DNA of 9,061 nucleotides from Methanosarcinaceae archaeon UBA470 (GTDB taxonomy: Archaea; Halobacteriota; Methanosarcinia; Methanosarcinales; Methanosarcinaceae), in assembly GCA_002508425.1 (NCBI GenBank), contig DAKU01000133.1:383-9443 (forward strand), given 5' to 3'. The notes below the pieces were generated by a model, which was not told where the DNA came from, did no database searches, and saw nothing but the letters and a program-made list of their open reading frames with translations. A program made the position numbers and the translations under genes. This document shows positions 6,113 to 9,061 of this stretch, in pieces. The first letter of the stretch is position 1. Every line of letters starts with the position of its first letter.

Positions 6113-6517
6113 ATGGATGATCTGGAATCAATCAGGAAGAAAAGACTTCAGGAACTCCAGCGTTCCCTTGAAGCTCGTCAATATCCGGCAGAACCTATGA
6201 CTGTCACAGATGACAGTCTCAATCAGTTCATATCTCAGTATCCCTTAGTAGTAATAGACTGTTGGGCTCAGTGGTGTGGTCCCTGCCGTATGTTGTCTCC
6301 AATTATCGATCAGCTTGCATCCGAACTGCGGGGAAAGATCGTGTTTGGTAAACTTGACACAGACCAGAATCCAAAAATTTCACAGAATATGGGAATATCA
6401 AGCGTCCCCACATTGCTGTTTTTCCAACATGGCCACTTAGTCGACCGTGTTTCCGGAGCATTACCAAAGCAATTACTTTTACAAAGATTAAGACCATTAA
6501 TGGATGGTCACAAATAG
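6113..6517 (+). CDS. Thioredoxin with charged N-terminal helix, CGPC active site
   Basis: With the ATG at 6113 the protein is 134 residues. The thioredoxin domain (about 28-134) has the active site WCGPC (cysteines 55 and 58), the buried aspartate D49 and the cis-proline loop SVPTLLFF with P99. All the residues needed for dithiol/disulphide exchange are therefore present. An extra N-terminus of about 27 residues precedes it; MDDLESIRKKRLQELQRSL looks like a charged amphipathic helix and recalls the N-terminus of PDCD5-like archaeal proteins. The longest open frame begins at a TTG at 6035, but the Shine-Dalgarno GAGGATGA (6100-6107) favours 6113; ATG 6104 would add three residues. No signal peptide is seen, so it should be cytoplasmic. 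The stop overlaps the Shine-Dalgarno site of the next gene, marker protein 14, and the two are very likely co-transcribed. The electron donor (a thioredoxin reductase) is not in this window. Confidence 0.93.
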   Translation: MDDLESIRKKRLQELQRSLEARQYPAEPMTVTDDSLNQFISQYPLVVIDCWAQWCGPCRMLSPIIDQLASELRGKIVFGKLDTDQNPKISQNMGISSVPTLLFFQHGHLVDRVSGALPKQLLLQRLRPLMDGHK

Positions 6518-6520
6518 GAG
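6516..6520 (+). promoter_or_regulatory. Shine-Dalgarno site of marker 14, overlapping the thioredoxin stop
   Basis: AGGAG begins inside the TAG stop of the thioredoxin gene (6515-6517) and lies 8 nt before the ATG at 6529. Stop and ribosome site share two bases, which supports coupled translation of the pair. Confidence 0.75.
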
Positions 6521-6528
6521 TTTATAAT

Positions 6529-8040
6529 ATGGGTCATAAACCAAGAATAGTAGAGAGTCCTTCAGTACGGTTGATCGATCTGAAGTCCGGTTCCAATGCA
6601 TATTTCATTGTAGCTTCAGTAGAAGTTGGTAACACTACTACCAAATGTATCCTTACAGCCACGAATCTGGAAGATGGAAAAACACGCCTGATCACCAAAA
6701 CTGTGACCATGACCCGTGATGTTAGGGCACCTGGAAGAGGAGAGGAAATATTTGGTCGAACTCTCAGTGGTGTAGAGCTCACCAGGCAATCTATTGCTGA
6801 ACTTGTAAGGGATACACTTTTAAGTGCAGTAGAAAAGGCAAATCTGGACATAAAAACTGACATCCATTTTGTAGTACGTTCAACAGGTGTTGTTGCAGGT
6901 TTTGATTCTCCCGAAGAGGTGGGTGAATTCATAAAAGCACTGGCTGAAGGTTGCCTTATGGCAGGTGTACCTCCAAACCGTATGACTCCACCAATGTCTG
7001 TATTAAATATGCAGGAAAAGATTCGCAAATACTCCAAATTAGAAAAGGTTGTATTTGATGGAGCAGTTGCGAGTGTCACGCCACCAAAAGGTGCTACTGG
7101 CGTGGAGATCGTAGCCAATGAAATGGAAGGAGAACTCGCAACAGCAGGTATCAAAGAGGGAGCCAAGTGGGTGGACGTGGATTTCCGTAACCCATGTATC
7201 TCTATGGACTTTGGTACTACCCTGGATGGAAGGATCATTGGACAGGAGTTGCCCTATGCAAGGACCATTGGTAACTTCTGTGGCTATGCAGGCGCTATTC
7301 CAGATGCACTTATCAAAGGTACAGGCAAAGTAGATCCACAAAAAGGCACAGCTCTTGAAGTATTTCAGAATATTGAAAAGGATACTGTTTCAAGCACAGA
7401 GCTGCGTAAAAGTTCATCAGCTGAATTCAAATTACTTCCTGGCATTTCTTTTGGCAAGTTCTCTACTATGTTTAAGGGAAAAAAGATATTAGAGTATTCG
7501 CAAAATATCCATCAATACATACTTATTGAAAAAGTACCCCAGGGTTTTAAAAGATACGGAAGCGTCCCTGTAAATCCTAAAGCAGCAGAGGAAATGGGTG
7601 TTGTGCTCATAGGCTGTGATGTCGGGATCAACGGCTCTGATATGGATAAGCTTACTGCAATTGGTGCGGAGATCTACAAGAAACATGGGCTTAGCTTTCT
7701 CTTTTCTGTGATAGATGATGTAATGGCCAGAGTGATTCAAAGACTTATAAAAGTTACACAGGAACAAGGACTTTTGTTTGAGAACACTGCTATTGGAATC
7801 ACTGGCCGCGCAGGAATTACTGGCAACAAGCCAAAGCTTGTATTAAAATATCTTGAAGAACTGGGAATCAACCACAATATAGACGCACGTGTTGTGTTTG
7901 TGGACGATGGCCTGGCAAGAGGATCTGCTGTCATGGCGCGGTGCATGAATTCCCTTGGAACTACATTCAATCCGTTAGGTGGTAGAAGTGGTGGAAAATG
8001 CATTCTTGCCCAGCGCATCAAATTGCAATCTGGAAAATGA
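6529..8040 (+). CDS. Putative methanogenesis marker protein 14
   Basis: This 503-residue cytoplasmic protein matches, from family knowledge, methanogenesis marker protein 14 (TIGR03285 type), found in methanogens and of unknown biochemical function. Its sequence looks ASKHA-like (actin/Hsp70/sugar-kinase fold). A phosphate-loop-like VEVGNTTTKC is at 31-40 and a second, SMDFGTTLDGRI, at 225-236. A glycine-rich GITGRAGITGNKP lies at 423-435, followed by FVDDGLARGSAVMARC at 457-472. These fit nucleotide binding, but that is inference. Other strongly patterned stretches are VVRSTGVVAGFDSPEEVGEF (115-134), the cysteine-containing GCLMAGVPP (141-149) and the C-terminal NPLGGRSGGKC (481-491). Several cysteines (40, 142, 223, 251, 363, 472, 491) could be thioredoxin targets. 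The ATG at 6529 has an AGGAG site 8 nt upstream. It follows the thioredoxin gene by 11 nt and ends just before a strong hairpin. The family is clear; its role in methyl-coenzyme M reductase maturation or another methanogenesis step is unproven. Confidence 0.93.
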   Translation: MGHKPRIVESPSVRLIDLKSGSNAYFIVASVEVGNTTTKCILTATNLEDGKTRLITKTVTMTRDVRAPGRGEEIFGRTLSGVELTRQSIAELVRDTLLSAVEKANLDIKTDIHFVVRSTGVVAGFDSPEEVGEFIKALAEGCLMAGVPPNRMTPPMSVLNMQEKIRKYSKLEKVVFDGAVASVTPPKGATGVEIVANEMEGELATAGIKEGAKWVDVDFRNPCISMDFGTTLDGRIIGQELPYARTIGNFCGYAGAIPDALIKGTGKVDPQKGTALEVFQNIEKDTVSSTELRKSSSAEFKLLPGISFGKFSTMFKGKKILEYSQNIHQYILIEKVPQGFKRYGSVPVNPKAAEEMGVVLIGCDVGINGSDMDKLTAIGAEIYKKHGLSFLFSVIDDVMARVIQRLIKVTQEQGLLFENTAIGITGRAGITGNKPKLVLKYLEELGINHNIDARVVFVDDGLARGSAVMARCMNSLGTTFNPLGGRSGGKCILAQRIKLQSGK

Positions 8041-8045
8041 ATCTT

Positions 8046-8064
8046 GGGAAGGTAAGACCTTCCC
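8046..8064. terminator. Hairpin terminator between marker 14 and the converging PolX gene
   Basis: GGGAAGGT (8046-8053) and ACCTTCCC (8057-8064) form a perfect 8-bp stem with a 3-nt loop, 5 nt after the marker 14 stop. A run of six T lies 12 nt further on (8077-8082) on the plus strand. Because the stem reads the same on both strands and two genes converge here, it may end both transcripts. Confidence 0.65.
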
Positions 8065-8068
8065 CTCA

Positions 8069-8094
8069 ACATCTCCTTTTTTCCTAAGAGATGT
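8069..8094. terminator. Second, weaker hairpin with T-run in its loop, overlapping the PolX stop
   Basis: ACATCTC (8069-8075) and GAGATGT (8088-8094) are perfect 7-bp arms around a 12-nt loop that holds the T6 run. The right arm lies inside the last codons of the converging PolX gene (stop at 8084-8086). It may assist termination of the marker 14 transcript, or may simply coincide with coding sequence. Confidence 0.35.
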
Positions 8095-9061
8095 CTAAGA
8101 GCTTGCATATATCCTTCAAATGTAACGTATTTATAACATCATCAGATGTTAGCCAGGCCCTTCTTGCAGTACCAACTCCGTATCTTATATTGTAGAACTG
8201 ATCCGACAAATGAGTATCAGTATTAATGGCTATTTTTATCCCCATCTTCCTGGCCATAATTGCATTACTATCATTAAGATCAAGTCTCTGGGGAGCTGAA
8301 TTTATTTCCAGTACTTTCCCATGCTCCAGGGCAGTGTCCATGATCTTTTCCATGTCCATCATAAAGGGCAGTCTCTGTCCGAATTTTCTGCCTGTGGGAT
8401 GTGCAAGGACATGTACATTTTCGTTCTCCAATGCAGCTACGATCCTCTGTGTCATGGTCTTACTATCCTGCTCAACTGAACCATGTACAGCCACTACAAC
8501 TATGTCAAGCTGCTCCAGCAATTCATCACTGTAGTCTAGTGTTCCATCGGGATGTATATCGCATTCGGTACCTGAAAATATACGTATGCCTTCGATGCTC
8601 TCATTAAGTCTCTCTATTTCCTTGATATGGTCAAGCAACCTTTTTTCAGAAAGTCCGTTTGCGATCTTAGAAGACGCAGAGTGGTCAGAGATATTTAGGT
8701 ATTCATATCCAAGAGCCCTTGCTGCAAGAGCCATTTCCTCTATTGTATTATGCCCGTCACTCCAGTTGGAATGCACATGAAGATCACCTTTTATATCACT
8801 GACCTCTATTAGTCTCGGGATCTTCTTTTCTATTGCTGCTTCTATTTCACCCCTGTCCTCACGCAGTTCAGGTGGAATGAACTGAAGTCCGAGCCTCTCA
8901 TATTGTTCATGTTCCGTGGAGAAAGGTATTTGCTCTTGGGTGGCAGCATTTTTTAATCCATATTCACTAAGATGCAAGCCCTTTGAGAGGGCGATCTTAC
9001 GCAATTTTACATTATGTTCCTTAGAACCTGTGAAATGCTGAAGCAGTGAACCGAAAGCATC
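8084..9061 (-). CDS. polX: Family-X DNA polymerase with C-terminal PHP phosphoesterase domain (5' end outside window)
   Basis: The frame is open from the stop at 8084-8086 through the right edge, giving 325 residues without the start. An internal TTG at 9002-9004 should not be taken as the start, because the residues before it continue the family pattern (FGSLLQHFTGSKEHNVKLR). That first part is the end of the polymerase domain. From about residue 88 of the fragment the PHP domain follows: DLHVHSNWSDG (H95, H97), ISDHS (D126, H127), SGTECD (E166), VAVHGS (H193), LAHPTG (H221), and INTDTH (D282, H284). A complete PHP metal site is therefore present, so 3'-5' exonuclease or phosphoesterase activity is expected. 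The typical tail with RYGVGTARRAWL is also present. Complete PolX proteins are about 570-580 residues, so roughly 250 are missing, including the polymerase aspartates. The likely role is gap-filling in DNA repair. It converges on marker 14 with a shared terminator region. Confidence 0.94.
   Translation of the reverse strand, partial: DAFGSLLQHFTGSKEHNVKLRKIALSKGLHLSEYGLKNAATQEQIPFSTEHEQYERLGLQFIPPELREDRGEIEAAIEKKIPRLIEVSDIKGDLHVHSNWSDGHNTIEEMALAARALGYEYLNISDHSASSKIANGLSEKRLLDHIKEIERLNESIEGIRIFSGTECDIHPDGTLDYSDELLEQLDIVVVAVHGSVEQDSKTMTQRIVAALENENVHVLAHPTGRKFGQRLPFMMDMEKIMDTALEHGKVLEINSAPQRLDLNDSNAIMARKMGIKIAINTDTHLSDQFYNIRYGVGTARRAWLTSDDVINTLHLKDICKLLDIS

Noticed and set aside
6534..7238. A 234-codon minus-strand open frame opposite the marker 14 gene
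   Set aside because: It is a shadow of the marker 14 coding frame, without a ribosome site or a recognisable domain.
9002..9004. TTG as the start of a stand-alone PHP protein
   Set aside because: The frame continues upstream to the window edge with residues typical of family-X polymerases, so the gene is only cut by the window.
1..9061. tRNA, rRNA, CRISPR array, insertion sequence or prophage signals
   Set aside because: None were seen. Non-coding gaps are short and carry no repeat-spacer pattern, cloverleaf sequence or transposase fragment.

Overview
The window most likely comes from a methanogenic archaeon, probably of the Methanosarcinales; the genus cannot be settled from this sequence. 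The main evidence is a complete methanogenesis marker protein 14, a family reported only from methanogens. The Shine-Dalgarno sites of AAGGTG/GGTGAT/GGAGG type, the A/T-rich TATA-like boxes and the moderate G+C content agree with this.

Layout. Positions 1-5867 are read entirely on the minus strand. In transcription order they carry: an Mrr-type nuclease-fold protein with a tail resembling two PH-like domains; an EFR1-type flavodoxin/2[4Fe-4S] protein; a 110-nt promoter region; a CopZ-like copper chaperone; a three-HMA Cu+-exporting P1B-ATPase (CopA); a 76-aa two-helix membrane protein; and a GNAT acetyltransferase cut by the left edge. A 245-nt divergent control region (5868-6112) separates this block from a plus-strand pair, a thioredoxin and methanogenesis marker protein 14, with only 11 nt between the genes. 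A convergent terminator region (about 8040-8095) then faces a minus-strand family-X DNA polymerase whose PHP end is inside the window and whose N-terminal half lies beyond the right edge.

How the parts work together. copZ-copA is a standard copper detoxification module: the chaperone passes Cu+ to the ATPase, which exports it. The small membrane protein and the acetyltransferase follow at short distances and may be co-transcribed. The thioredoxin and marker 14 genes look like one transcription unit, which hints at thiol redox control of, or electron delivery to, a methanogenesis-linked ASKHA-like protein of unknown function. The Mrr-PH and EFR1 genes form a second candidate pair (43-nt gap, same strand) with no established joint function.

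The least explained parts are the Mrr-PH-PH protein, the thioredoxin/marker 14 coupling, and several dyads in the two control regions, above all a perfect 10-bp inverted repeat that overlaps the presumed promoter of the thioredoxin operon. I see no tRNA, rRNA, CRISPR array, insertion sequence or transposase, and no gene-free stretch longer than 300 nt.
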